34,646 bases of DNA, taken from the NCBI GenBank assembly GCA_038217425.1, contig JBBQPM010000058.1, positions 1 to 34,646 of the forward strand, given 5' to 3'. This document shows positions 23,002 through 30,486 of the stretch, piece after piece; the first letter of the stretch is position 1, and each line of letters opens with the position of its first letter. The translations under genes were made by a program, and so were the position numbers. The notes beneath the pieces were generated by a model. That model saw only the letters and a list, made by a program, of their open reading frames with translations. It made no database searches and was not told where the DNA came from. The DNA is from JAIEPT01 sp038217425 (GTDB taxonomy: Bacteria; Planctomycetota; Planctomycetia; Gemmatales; Gemmataceae).

Positions 23002-25281
23002 ATGTCGTCACGCTTCCTGCCTACCTGTGTCGCCTGCTTGATTTTACTCCCCGCCCTGACGCACGGCCAAGACAAGGCGCCGTGCGGTCGGGACGTCGAC
23101 GATTATTTCATCAAGGAAGTCTGGGCCAAGGTCGGCAGCGTCCTGTGCGTCAATTGCCACAAGCCGGGCGGCGATGCCGAGGAGAGTCGCTTCGTCCTCA
23201 AGGATCCGCGCAAAGTTCAGGGACACGCGGTCGATGAAGTGATGCGTCACAACCGCGACGCCTTTTGCCGAATGGCCCGCATCGAGAAAAAGGGCGAGTC
23301 GCGTCTGCTCGTCAAAGTCGTCGGCGGACTCGCTCACGGCGGCGACGATATTCTCAAGCCCGATTCGACCGGGTACCGCATCCTCGCCGAGTTCGTCCGC
23401 CGACTGAACGCTCCCGCCGTGAAGCCGACGATTCCCGATGATAAGGATCTGCCGCCGTTCTTCCAGGGCGTGACCATGCTCGACGCCCCGCGCGTGCTGC
23501 GTCGGGTCACGCTTTCGCTCGCGGGCCGATTGCCCAGCGCCGCGGAACAGTCGGCCGTCCTCGAGCGCGGCATGAAAGCGCTGCCGACGCTCGTCGATGC
23601 GATTATGACCGAGGACGCGTTTTACGATCGGCTGCGCGAAGGATTTAACGACGTCTTTCTCACGGTCGGCTACGACGGCAATCCCGAGACTGCGTTCTCC
23701 TACGATCATTTCAAAAATCGAAACTGGTACCAGCAGTACGACCTCAGCCACATCGCGGACAAGGCCGAGCGAACCAAGGCGGGCTACAAACTCGCCGCCG
23801 ACTACCGCAAGGCGATGCTCGGCGAACCGATGAAACTCGTCGAGCACATCGTCCGCAACGATCGCCCCTTCACGGAGATCGTGACCGCCGACTATATCAT
23901 GGTCACGCCGTTTACGGCCCGCGGGTACGGCATCTACGACGACGTCAAAGCGAAGTTCCAAAACCCCGACGATCCGTTCGAATACATTCCGGTGAAGCTC
24001 GGCGCCCTCAAAGGCCGAAGCAAGGCGGGCGATCAGGAGTCGGCGACCGGCTTCTATCCGCACGCGGGCATCGTCAGCACTTTTCAGTATCTCAGGCGTT
24101 ATCCCACAACCGAGACGAATCGCAATCGACTCCGCGCCCGCATGTATTACCTGCAGTTCCTCGGCGTCGACGCCCTGGAGCTTGCCGCACGCGTTTCCGA
24201 TGCGGCGGCGGTGACTGCGAAATACGAAATCCCGACCATGCAAGCCTCCGAGTGCGTCGTTTGCCACAAGACCCTCGATCCCGTCGCCAGCCTGTTTCAA
24301 GATTATTACGACTTCGAAGGCGTCTACAAGCGTCGCAAGGGGGGCTGGTATAAGGACATGTTCGAGGCCGGGTTCGAAGGCGAAAAGATGCCGGCGGACC
24401 AGCGCTGGCGCGCGCTGCAGTGGTTGGGCGAACGAACGGCCAAGGATCCGCGTTTCGCCGTCGCCATGGTCGAGCACGCCTACTACATTCTCACCGGGCG
24501 CAAGGCGCTCGCCGTCCCCAAGGATCTCGAAGATCCGCTCTACGCCGCCAAGCGGCGCGGCTATCTCGAAAAGCGCCAGCAGATTGAGACGATCGCGACT
24601 AAATTTGCCAAGACCGGCTTCAATCTCAAGACCGTCTTCAAGGACTGGATCGACACCGACTTTTATCGCGCCGACGGCCTGACCGCGGCCCTGGACAATC
24701 CGCGCCGCAAAGCCGAACTCGACGACGTCGGCATCGTCCGCCTGCTCGCGCCGGAGCAGGTCGAACGGAAAGTGAAAGCGATCTTCGGCCAGTACTGGGG
24801 CCGAATGTCGGACCAACTCGCGATTCTCTACGGCGGCATCGATTCCAAGGAAGTGACCGAACGCGCGCCCGACCCGAGCGGCGCCATGGGGGCGATCCAG
24901 CGCATCCTGGCCAACGACGTCGCCTGCAAACACACGTTGCGCGATTTCGCCCGCAAGCCGAGCGAACGACTGCTGTTCCCCGGCATCGAGCCCAACGTCG
25001 TGCCCGGGTCGCCGGAAGCCGACGCCGTCATCCGCAAGGCGATTGCGCACTTGCACGAACGCATCCTGGGTCGCGTCGATCCGGACGACGTGTCGCGCAC
25101 CTTCAAGTTATTCGCGGGAATCCTCGCCGATGCGAAGTTGCAGAAGGGGCTCGAGCCGCGCGACATCTACGTGTGCCGAACCGGCGTCGCCGACGCCCCG
25201 GCCGACCCGCATTACACCGTTCGCGCGTGGCGCGGCGTGGTCACCTACCTGCTCCGACGTCCCGAATTCCTCTACGAGTAG
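23002..25281 (+). CDS. Secreted DUF1588/DUF1592-like planctomycete cytochrome
   Basis: A 759-residue exported protein. The ATG at 23002 has GGAGGT 6 nt upstream and begins a signal peptide ending near LTHGQ (residue 23). Haem c motif 1 is CVNCH (C49, C52, H53); motif 2 is CVVCH (C418, C421, H422), followed by KTLDPVASLFQDYYDFEGVYK, as in DUF1588-type regions. The part RVTLSLAGRLPSAAEQSAVL and FYDRLREGFNDVFLTVGYDG recalls DUF1592/DUF1549 proteins. It ends PEFLYE. The partner DUF1501 protein is 490 bp downstream, with a small secreted protein between. Its substrate is unknown; it is likely an electron-carrying or oxidative partner of the DUF1501 protein in the periplasm. Confidence 0.85.
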   Translation: MSSRFLPTCVACLILLPALTHGQDKAPCGRDVDDYFIKEVWAKVGSVLCVNCHKPGGDAEESRFVLKDPRKVQGHAVDEVMRHNRDAFCRMARIEKKGESRLLVKVVGGLAHGGDDILKPDSTGYRILAEFVRRLNAPAVKPTIPDDKDLPPFFQGVTMLDAPRVLRRVTLSLAGRLPSAAEQSAVLERGMKALPTLVDAIMTEDAFYDRLREGFNDVFLTVGYDGNPETAFSYDHFKNRNWYQQYDLSHIADKAERTKAGYKLAADYRKAMLGEPMKLVEHIVRNDRPFTEIVTADYIMVTPFTARGYGIYDDVKAKFQNPDDPFEYIPVKLGALKGRSKAGDQESATGFYPHAGIVSTFQYLRRYPTTETNRNRLRARMYYLQFLGVDALELAARVSDAAAVTAKYEIPTMQASECVVCHKTLDPVASLFQDYYDFEGVYKRRKGGWYKDMFEAGFEGEKMPADQRWRALQWLGERTAKDPRFAVAMVEHAYYILTGRKALAVPKDLEDPLYAAKRRGYLEKRQQIETIATKFAKTGFNLKTVFKDWIDTDFYRADGLTAALDNPRRKAELDDVGIVRLLAPEQVERKVKAIFGQYWGRMSDQLAILYGGIDSKEVTERAPDPSGAMGAIQRILANDVACKHTLRDFARKPSERLLFPGIEPNVVPGSPEADAVIRKAIAHLHERILGRVDPDDVSRTFKLFAGILADAKLQKGLEPRDIYVCRTGVADAPADPHYTVRAWRGVVTYLLRRPEFLYE
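25255..25279 (+). repeat. Direct repeat, left copy (last codons of the cytochrome gene)
   Basis: CGACGTCCCGAATTCCTCTA then CGAGT encodes RRPEFLYE up to the stop. A 22/25 identical copy lies at 25739-25763. The two copies bound a 484-bp segment that holds the small secreted protein gene. Confidence 0.75.
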
Positions 25282-25307
25282 TTTCCAGATGAACCAAGGA
25301 GACGCTT

Positions 25308-25712
25308 ATGCGATCGATGATTTCGGTATCGCTGTACCTCTGCCTGTCGGCGCCGATCCTCAACGCTCAGGTGCCGCTTGGAATAGCCGGCCTCCCCATC
25401 GGAACCTACATCACCGTTGAAGGGACTCCCAGGCAATCGAAGTATTACAACTTTGAAGTAGACGTAATCAACGGCAAGAAGCTGAATGAGACGCGGTATC
25501 TCGCTGTGGAGTCGAAACTGGAGCTCCCTTGGAAAAATGGCGAACGCTACGTTCTGAAAGGCTACGAGACCATGCAGATGATCGGTTCTCCGCCGGCCCT
25601 CGCCGAGGCTGCGAAAGAGATGGGCCAGCCGGTTCCACCATTGACCAGCGCCGGGTGGCAAGTCTACTACACGTTCGTCACTCTGCGTGTGATCCCGCCC
25701 AGCGAAAAATAG
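25308..25712 (+). CDS. Small secreted protein of unknown function, apparently inserted
   Basis: A 134-residue protein. AAGGAG lies 6 nt before the ATG. The signal peptide MRSMISVSLYLCLSAPILNA should be cleaved near residue 20. The mature part (GTYITVEGTPRQSK, NFEVDVINGKKLNETRYLAV, YVLKGYETMQMIGSPPAL, TSAGWQVYYTFVTLRVI) has the alternating pattern of a small beta-barrel or sandwich, without Cys or a catalytic motif. I do not recognise its family. Its codon use looks less GC-biased than that of its neighbours (GTA, AAT, GAA, TTT). It sits between a cytochrome and its DUF1501 partner, bounded by a 25-bp duplication of the cytochrome gene's 3' end. It may have joined this operon recently. Confidence 0.75.
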   Translation: MRSMISVSLYLCLSAPILNAQVPLGIAGLPIGTYITVEGTPRQSKYYNFEVDVINGKKLNETRYLAVESKLELPWKNGERYVLKGYETMQMIGSPPALAEAAKEMGQPVPPLTSAGWQVYYTFVTLRVIPPSEK

Positions 25713-25738
25713 CGGCTCTTGAATCCGAAGACTTTTTT

Positions 25739-25763
25739 CGACTACCCGAATTCCTTTACGAGT
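25739..25763 (+). repeat. Direct repeat, right copy (stray PEFLYE coding segment before the DUF1501 gene)
   Basis: CGACTACCCGAATTCCTTTA then CGAGT, followed by GA, would encode RLPEFLYE-stop in one frame, an echo of the cytochrome C-terminus at 25255-25279, placed 8 bp before the ATG of the DUF1501 gene. It does not belong to any intact gene here. Confidence 0.75.
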
Positions 25764-25770
25764 GAGTCTC

Positions 25771-27042
25771 ATGCGACGCGATTTCCTGAAAGCGTGCGGT
25801 CTGGCTGGCCTCGGTCTTGCGGTTCCTTTTCACACCGACGGCGCCGAGACGCGTGCCGAACCCTACCCGGGCCCCTACTACGTCGTCTTCAACGCCTCAG
25901 GCGGTTGGGACACCACGTATCTCATGGACCCCAAGGGCAAAGGTGGCATCAATCGCCTGTACGAAGAAGGCGACATCCTCACCCGCGGCGCCCACAAGTT
26001 CGCCCCCACCGCGCGCCACAAGACCGGCGGCATGAGCAACGAGGACTTCTACGCCGAGTTCGCGAGCGATCTCCTCGTCGTCAACGGCCTCGATTACTCC
26101 GTCAACAATCACTCGCCCGGCGCCCGCTACATGGCGACCGGCAAGCTCGACAGCCTCGCCTATCCGACCTTCGCCGCCCTCGTCGCCGCCTGCCAGGGAC
26201 CGACCTGCCCCCTCGCCTTCCTGACGTTCGGCAACTACTCGGCAACGGGCAATCTGGTGGCGATGTCGCGCGTGCCGTACCTGCCTTCGCTGCAGCGGCT
26301 CGCCAACGCCGACGCCGTCGAGGGGAACGCGCGCTCGCCGTACCACGACCGCTTCGCCCTGGACCGGATCGAGCAAACGTTGCTCGAAGGCAACCAGGCG
26401 CGTGGAGCCGGGCCGCGCTTGCCGCGCGTGGAACATGCCGACAACATGCTCTACGCCGCCCAGGCCAACTCGAGAACGCTGGAGCGTATCACGCCCCACA
26501 TCCCGACGACGATCCCGCGCGAACGGCTTTCCCAGCAGGCCGAGATCGCCCTGGCGAGTTTCAAAGCAGGCGTCTGCGTCAGCGCCAATCTCACGATCGG
26601 GCAGTTCGACAGCCACGCCAACAACGACCCGGATCAGATGCGACTCATCCCGGAGTTCCTGGCCGGGATCAGTTACCTGATGCGTCGCGCGGAAACGCTG
26701 GGGATTCGCGATCAGCTCGTCGTGATCGTGCAGAGCGAGATGGGCCGCACGCCGACGTACAACAACGGCAACGGCAAGGACCACTGGTCGGTCGGTTCCA
26801 TCATGTTCCTGGGCAAGGGCGTGAAGGGCAACCGCGTGATCGGCGCCACCGACGAACGGCAGCTGCACGTGCCGATCGATCCGCAGACCTTGGCCGTCGA
26901 TCGGCAGCGCGGCATCCGCATGCGTCCGGAACACATCCACCAGGAGCTGCGCAACCTGGCCGGCATCTCCGAGCATGCGTTTAGCCGACGTTTTCCGCTC
27001 GAAGTCCCCGCGGCCGAGAGGCTGCGCGGCCTGTGGGGATAG
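25771..27042 (+). CDS. DUF1501 protein with Tat-like leader (second copy)
   Basis: A 423-residue protein of the DUF1501 family. The N-terminus MRRDFLKACGLAGLGLAVPF is a twin-arginine-type signal (RRDFLK); export in folded form is expected. Landmarks: PYYVVFNASGGWDTTYLMDP, then NGLDYSVNNHSPGARYMATG, LTIGQFDSHANNDPDQM, LVVIVQSEMGRTPTYN, and GKDHWSVGSIMFLGKGVKG. His and Asp of the NNHS, FDSHAN and KDHWS segments could bind metal as in the alkaline phosphatase superfamily. The ATG at 25771 gives the standard leader; a GTG 9 nt upstream is possible. It differs clearly from the DUF1501 protein at 13414, so the window has two separate systems. Confidence 0.88.
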   Translation: MRRDFLKACGLAGLGLAVPFHTDGAETRAEPYPGPYYVVFNASGGWDTTYLMDPKGKGGINRLYEEGDILTRGAHKFAPTARHKTGGMSNEDFYAEFASDLLVVNGLDYSVNNHSPGARYMATGKLDSLAYPTFAALVAACQGPTCPLAFLTFGNYSATGNLVAMSRVPYLPSLQRLANADAVEGNARSPYHDRFALDRIEQTLLEGNQARGAGPRLPRVEHADNMLYAAQANSRTLERITPHIPTTIPRERLSQQAEIALASFKAGVCVSANLTIGQFDSHANNDPDQMRLIPEFLAGISYLMRRAETLGIRDQLVVIVQSEMGRTPTYNNGNGKDHWSVGSIMFLGKGVKGNRVIGATDERQLHVPIDPQTLAVDRQRGIRMRPEHIHQELRNLAGISEHAFSRRFPLEVPAAERLRGLWG

Positions 27043-27058
27043 GGAGCGGCGCTGGCGA

Positions 27059-27484
27059 TTTAGCCCCGGAGGGGGCTCAGGGTTGTAGCCACGGGTGGAG
27101 CGTAGCACAACCCGTGGAACGACTCCGTAGGAGCGAAGGAGACCCTTTCCGGAAAGCGACCACGGGTTGCGCTGCGCTCCACCCGTGGCTACCTTCCGTC
27201 GCCCCATTCGGGGCGAAAATCGGAGCGCCGATATCAACTCTCAGTGAGCCGATCTTGAAAACGTCATTTTAGCCCCGGATGGGGCGTAGGGTTGTAGCCA
27301 CGGGTGGAGCGTAGCGCAACCCGTGGAACGACGCGACAATCGAATCGCTCCGTAGGAGCGAAGGAGACCCTTTCCGGAAAGCGACCACGGGTTGCGCTGC
27401 GCTGCACCCGTGGCTACCTTCCGTCGCCCCATTCGGGGCGAAGATGGAAACCCTCAGAGATCGAAACTTGATAACGTCATTTTC
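27059..27484. repeat. Two tandem copies of a palindromic unit
   Basis: Copy 1 (27059-27220) and copy 2 (27267-27445) are near-identical. Each begins TTTAGCCCCGGA, contains GTAGCCACGGGTGGAGCGTA and its mirror (CCACGGGTTGCGCTGCGCT, then CCACCCGTGGCTAC), and ends GTCGCCCCATTCGGGGCGAA. Copy 2 has about 16 extra bases (near 27332-27347). Each copy is followed by a CTTGAWAACGTCATTTT tail (27255-27270 and 27468-27484), so the repeat unit is about 210 bp. The stretch holds no gene and fills the gap between the DUF1501 gene and the treZ stop. Confidence 0.85.
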
Positions 27485-27513
27485 GTCGCGTTCGGAGTAC
27501 GCACATAACGACA

Positions 27514-29385
27514 TCACGGCGCCAACGCGATCGTGCATTCGCCCGGGATGAACCAGCCCGCTTCGTGGTCAGGCGCGGGTGTGCCGCAACCGCCGTAGCG
27601 GAAGTCGTCGCTGGACCAGAGCAGCTTCCAGCGTTTGCCGGCCGGGGGCGCCATCAGCGGATCGGCGATCGACGCCAAGTTCAGATCCCGGCCCAGATTG
27701 ACCACGATCAGCCGATCCCCCGCCTCCGAAAAATAACGTAAGACGAAAGCCTGATCCGACAGGACGGCGCCGTCGAATCCGCGCGGCTGCGGCCGGCGGA
27801 AGACGGGATCGCTGCGTCGTAGCGACAGCAGGTCGCGATGCAACGCGTAGATGTCCGCATGCCGCTCGCGCTCGCTGAAGTCGAGCCGGCTCTTGGCGAA
27901 CGTCTGGGGATCGGCGGGATCCAGGAGCTGCGCCTGCATCGCCTCCAGCGCAAGATCGGGGAACTGGGCGAGAAACTCGCCGCGCCCCGCCTTCACCAGC
28001 TTGGCGAGTTCCGGATTGTGGTCCGCGAAAAAAAAGAACGGCCGGGAACTGCCGAATTCTTGCCCCTGAAAAAGCATCGGCGCCGCCGGGCCCAGCAGCA
28101 TGAAACCCGTCAGCGCCCGCAGACGTCCCGGACTCGTGAGGGCGCCGATCGGCAACCCTCGGCCCGAGTTGGCGACCTGATCGTGATTCTGCAGGAACGT
28201 CACGAAATTCGCCGGCGCCAGGTCGAGACTCGGCATGCCGCGCGGCTTCTTTTGCCACGCATACCGTTGGCCCTGAAACAGGTAGCCCCACTTCATCGCC
28301 GAGAGCAACTCCTGAGGCGTCCCCTGGTAGTCGGTGTAGTAGGCCGGGTTCTTGCCGGTGAGCGCGACCGTCGCGCTATGATGGAAGTCGTCGTTCCAGA
28401 GCGAATCAAGCCCGTCGCCCCCGGCGCTTTCGGGCCGAACGAGCTTCGAGTGCTGCGGTTCGTTCTCGGCGACGATGTACGTGGCCCGGCCTCGCGCCGC
28501 CTCGCGCACGCGCCGGCCCAGGGCGCGGACGATGTTGTCTTCACTCTTGTCGAAAATCTGCTGTGTGGCGTCGAGCCGTAGGCCATCCAGGTGATACTCG
28601 TCGATCCAGTACCCGGCGTTGGCGATGACGAATTCGCGCACGGGTTCCGAGTTGGGCCCGTCGAAGTTGATCGCTTCGCCCCATTCGTTCTTGTAGCGGT
28701 CCGTGAAGTAATCCTTCGCGAACGACTTGAGATAGTTGCCGTCGGGCCCGAAGTGGTTGTAGACGACGTCGAGGATAACGCCCAATCTGACTTCGTGGGC
28801 GCGATCGACGAAGGCGCGAAAGTCGTCGGGAGAACCGTACAGGCGCGTGGGTGCGAACAGGTTGACGCCATCGTAGCCCCAACCGAACCGTCCCGGAAAG
28901 TCGGCGACCGGCATGATCTCGAGGAGGGTCACGCCGAGCGACGCGAGTTCGTCGAGCTGCTCGGCCGCGGCTTGCCAGGTGCCTTCGGGCGTGAACGTGC
29001 CGATATGCATCTCGTAGAGGATGGCGTCCTCGGCGGCGACGCCTTCCCAATTGCGATCAGTCCAGGAGAATGCGGCGGGATCGACGAGCTGCGAGGGCCC
29101 GTGCGGCCCTTCGGGCTGAAAACGGGACGCGGGATCGGGGTATTGGTCAGTGCCGTTGATGCGGAACTTGTAACGCATGCCGGCGCGTGCGGGGGCCGAT
29201 CCGGAGAAGTAACCAGCGTCCTCGAAGCCCAGCTCGGTCGCGGCGCCCTCCACGACGACCTCGACCTTGGTCGCCTCCGGCGCCCAGACGCGGAAATGCG
29301 CCTCGTCCGCGTGCAAAAGCTCGGCGCCGATGGGCAATCGTCGCCCGTGAAGAACCGCTTCGTTCGGGGGGGATCGCTTCGCCAT
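27514..29385 (-). CDS. treZ: Malto-oligosyltrehalose trehalohydrolase
   Basis: TreZ cuts the alpha-1,4 bond next to the terminal trehalose of maltooligosyltrehalose, releasing trehalose. The 623 residues begin with a carbohydrate-binding (CBM48-like) domain (AEAHFRVWAPEATKVEVVVE region, 20-110). The GH13 barrel has YDGVNLFAPTRLYG, LDVVYNHFGPDGNY, D272 as the nucleophile (LRLDATQQI), E307 as acid/base (IVAENEP) and D402 (LQNHDQVANS). The C-terminal beta domain ends at 27514. GPDGNY and the order of motifs favour TreZ over branching enzyme. The ATG at 29385 has GGAGAG upstream. TreY, which would make its substrate, is not in the window. A palindrome separates it from the HAD-IIB gene. Confidence 0.92.
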   Translation of the reverse strand: MAKRSPPNEAVLHGRRLPIGAELLHADEAHFRVWAPEATKVEVVVEGAATELGFEDAGYFSGSAPARAGMRYKFRINGTDQYPDPASRFQPEGPHGPSQLVDPAAFSWTDRNWEGVAAEDAILYEMHIGTFTPEGTWQAAAEQLDELASLGVTLLEIMPVADFPGRFGWGYDGVNLFAPTRLYGSPDDFRAFVDRAHEVRLGVILDVVYNHFGPDGNYLKSFAKDYFTDRYKNEWGEAINFDGPNSEPVREFVIANAGYWIDEYHLDGLRLDATQQIFDKSEDNIVRALGRRVREAARGRATYIVAENEPQHSKLVRPESAGGDGLDSLWNDDFHHSATVALTGKNPAYYTDYQGTPQELLSAMKWGYLFQGQRYAWQKKPRGMPSLDLAPANFVTFLQNHDQVANSGRGLPIGALTSPGRLRALTGFMLLGPAAPMLFQGQEFGSSRPFFFFADHNPELAKLVKAGRGEFLAQFPDLALEAMQAQLLDPADPQTFAKSRLDFSERERHADIYALHRDLLSLRRSDPVFRRPQPRGFDGAVLSDQAFVLRYFSEAGDRLIVVNLGRDLNLASIADPLMAPPAGKRWKLLWSSDDFRYGGCGTPAPDHEAGWFIPGECTIALAP

Positions 29386-29407
29386 GGAAAGTACTCTCCC
29401 GAAAATA

Positions 29408-29502
29408 TGAAACGTTCGTGGTTTCCGCCCGAGCCGGAAGCGTAAGCGACGAGCCTGCGAAAATCGTCGCTTACGCTTCCGGCTCGGAGATTCGACGTTT
29501 CA
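29408..29502. repeat. Inverted repeat upstream of treZ
   Basis: CGAGCCGGAAGCGTAAGCGACGA at 29430-29452 pairs with 29464-29486 around an 11-nt loop; short outer arms TGAAACGT (29408-29415) pair with ACGTTTCA (29495-29502). It occupies the gap between treZ and the HAD-IIB gene and overlaps the treZ upstream region, so it could end the HAD transcript or attenuate read-through into treZ. Confidence 0.75.
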
Positions 29503-29540
29503 CGGTCGCCCACGTGCAGATCACTATTCGTCGTGGGCCG

Positions 29541-30263
29541 TCACTCGCCCGGAGCGTGCGGCGTTTGATTGCGGCCGAGCTGTCCGTTGAGGCTCGCCAG
29601 GTCGTCCGCGATCAGACGGTCGATCAGCTCGGCCACGCCGGCGCCGTGGTCCCCCATCGTCCAGAAGTCGGCCCGTTCCTTGACCGAAGGCAGCGCGTTG
29701 GCCACCGCTGCCGAGGCGCCGCAATGCGCCAGAAACGCGTGATCGTTCTCCGCATCGCCGACCGCGACGCAGTGATCGCGCGAGATGCCCAATTCCTTGA
29801 GCGCCGCCGACAGACCGGTCGCCTTGTTGACGCCGGAGGGGAGGATCATCACCGCTCCCTTGTTGAAAATGACCTGCAGTTCCAACCCCAGGTCCTGAAT
29901 CGTTTGCAGCACGGCCTGCTGGTGCGGCTCCCAGGTGGCGACGATGACTTTACCGCACGAGATCGGTCCGACGCCGCGCGCTTTGAGCTGTTCGACGAAC
30001 GCCGTCGACGGCGGCTCCGCCAAAACCTTCTCCTCCTCGGTGGCCGGGTCGTAGAGCGTGGCGCCGTTCTCGACGACGATGCGGTCAAAGAGTTCGAGAT
30101 TAGCGTAGGTGAGACGCAACTCGGGGAGCACGCGACCGGTGACCATCAGCAGCTTTCGGCCCGAGGCGCGGAGGCGATGCAGCGCGTCGAGCGTCGGCTG
30201 ATCGACGACGCCGTGGTGCGCCAGGGTGCCGTCGTAGTCGGTCGCCAATGCGAGGAAACGCAT
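29541..30263 (-). CDS. HAD-IIB (Cof-type) sugar-phosphatase-like protein
   Basis: A 240-residue HAD phosphatase. Motif I is ATDYDGTL with D9 and D11; motif II LMVTGR has T42; K147 is the conserved Lys (SGVNKATG); motif III is VAVGDAENDHAFL with D170 and D174. The C2B-type cap is between about residues 80 and 155, as in trehalose-6-phosphate, sucrose-6-phosphate and Cof phosphatases. The ATG at 30263 has GGAG 9 nt upstream, and a GTG 15 nt upstream is less likely. Placed between treS and treZ on the same strand, it may act on a trehalose- or glucan-derived phosphate, but no trehalose-6-phosphate synthase is near, so the substrate is unknown. Confidence 0.85.
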   Translation of the reverse strand: MRFLALATDYDGTLAHHGVVDQPTLDALHRLRASGRKLLMVTGRVLPELRLTYANLELFDRIVVENGATLYDPATEEEKVLAEPPSTAFVEQLKARGVGPISCGKVIVATWEPHQQAVLQTIQDLGLELQVIFNKGAVMILPSGVNKATGLSAALKELGISRDHCVAVGDAENDHAFLAHCGASAAVANALPSVKERADFWTMGDHGAGVAELIDRLIADDLASLNGQLGRNQTPHAPGE

Positions 30264-30287
30264 AAGAATATTCTCCACTTAATTTCA

Positions 30288-30482
30288 CCGAGCCGCGCCC
30301 GTTAGGAAGCGGGACAGCGTACCTTGCGAAATCGGCACTTGACTCGAATGCGTGCGTTGCTGGCCCGCTTCCTAACGGGCGCGGCTCGGTAATTTAGCGT
30401 GTGTTGCTGGCCCGCTTCCTAACGGGCGCGGCTCGGTAATTTAGCGTGCGATGCGGGCCGCTTCCTAACCGGCGCGGGTCGG
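30288..30482. repeat. Inverted plus tandem repeats at the treS 3' end
   Basis: The left arm CCGAGCCGCGCCCGTTAGGA then AGCGGG (30288-30313) is complementary to each of three tandem units on the right: 30364-30389, 30411-30436 and a diverged 30458-30482. Spacing is about 47 bp. Each unit is followed by GGTAATTTAGC, and the TAA stop of treS (30487-30489) lies inside the last such tail. The array fills the gap between treS and the HAD-IIB gene. Confidence 0.85.
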
Positions 30483-30486
30483 TAAT

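Noticed and set aside
23044..25056. Very long open frames opposite real genes (for example 23044-25056 minus, 32681-34624 minus, 30520-32178 plus, 11778-13469 minus)
   Set aside because: They mirror well-identified genes, have Arg/Ala/Val-rich or His/Asp-rich composition and no family features; high GC at third codon positions removes stops on the opposite strand.
27059..27484. A CRISPR array, because of repeated units with similar spacing
   Set aside because: There are only two units, the repeats are about 160-180 bp and themselves palindromic, and there are no uniform 30-40 bp spacers or cas genes.
30364..30482. A CRISPR-like array of three 26-bp repeats
   Set aside because: The sequence between units is also repeated (GGTAATTTAGCGTG), so these are tandem repeats, and no cas genes are present.
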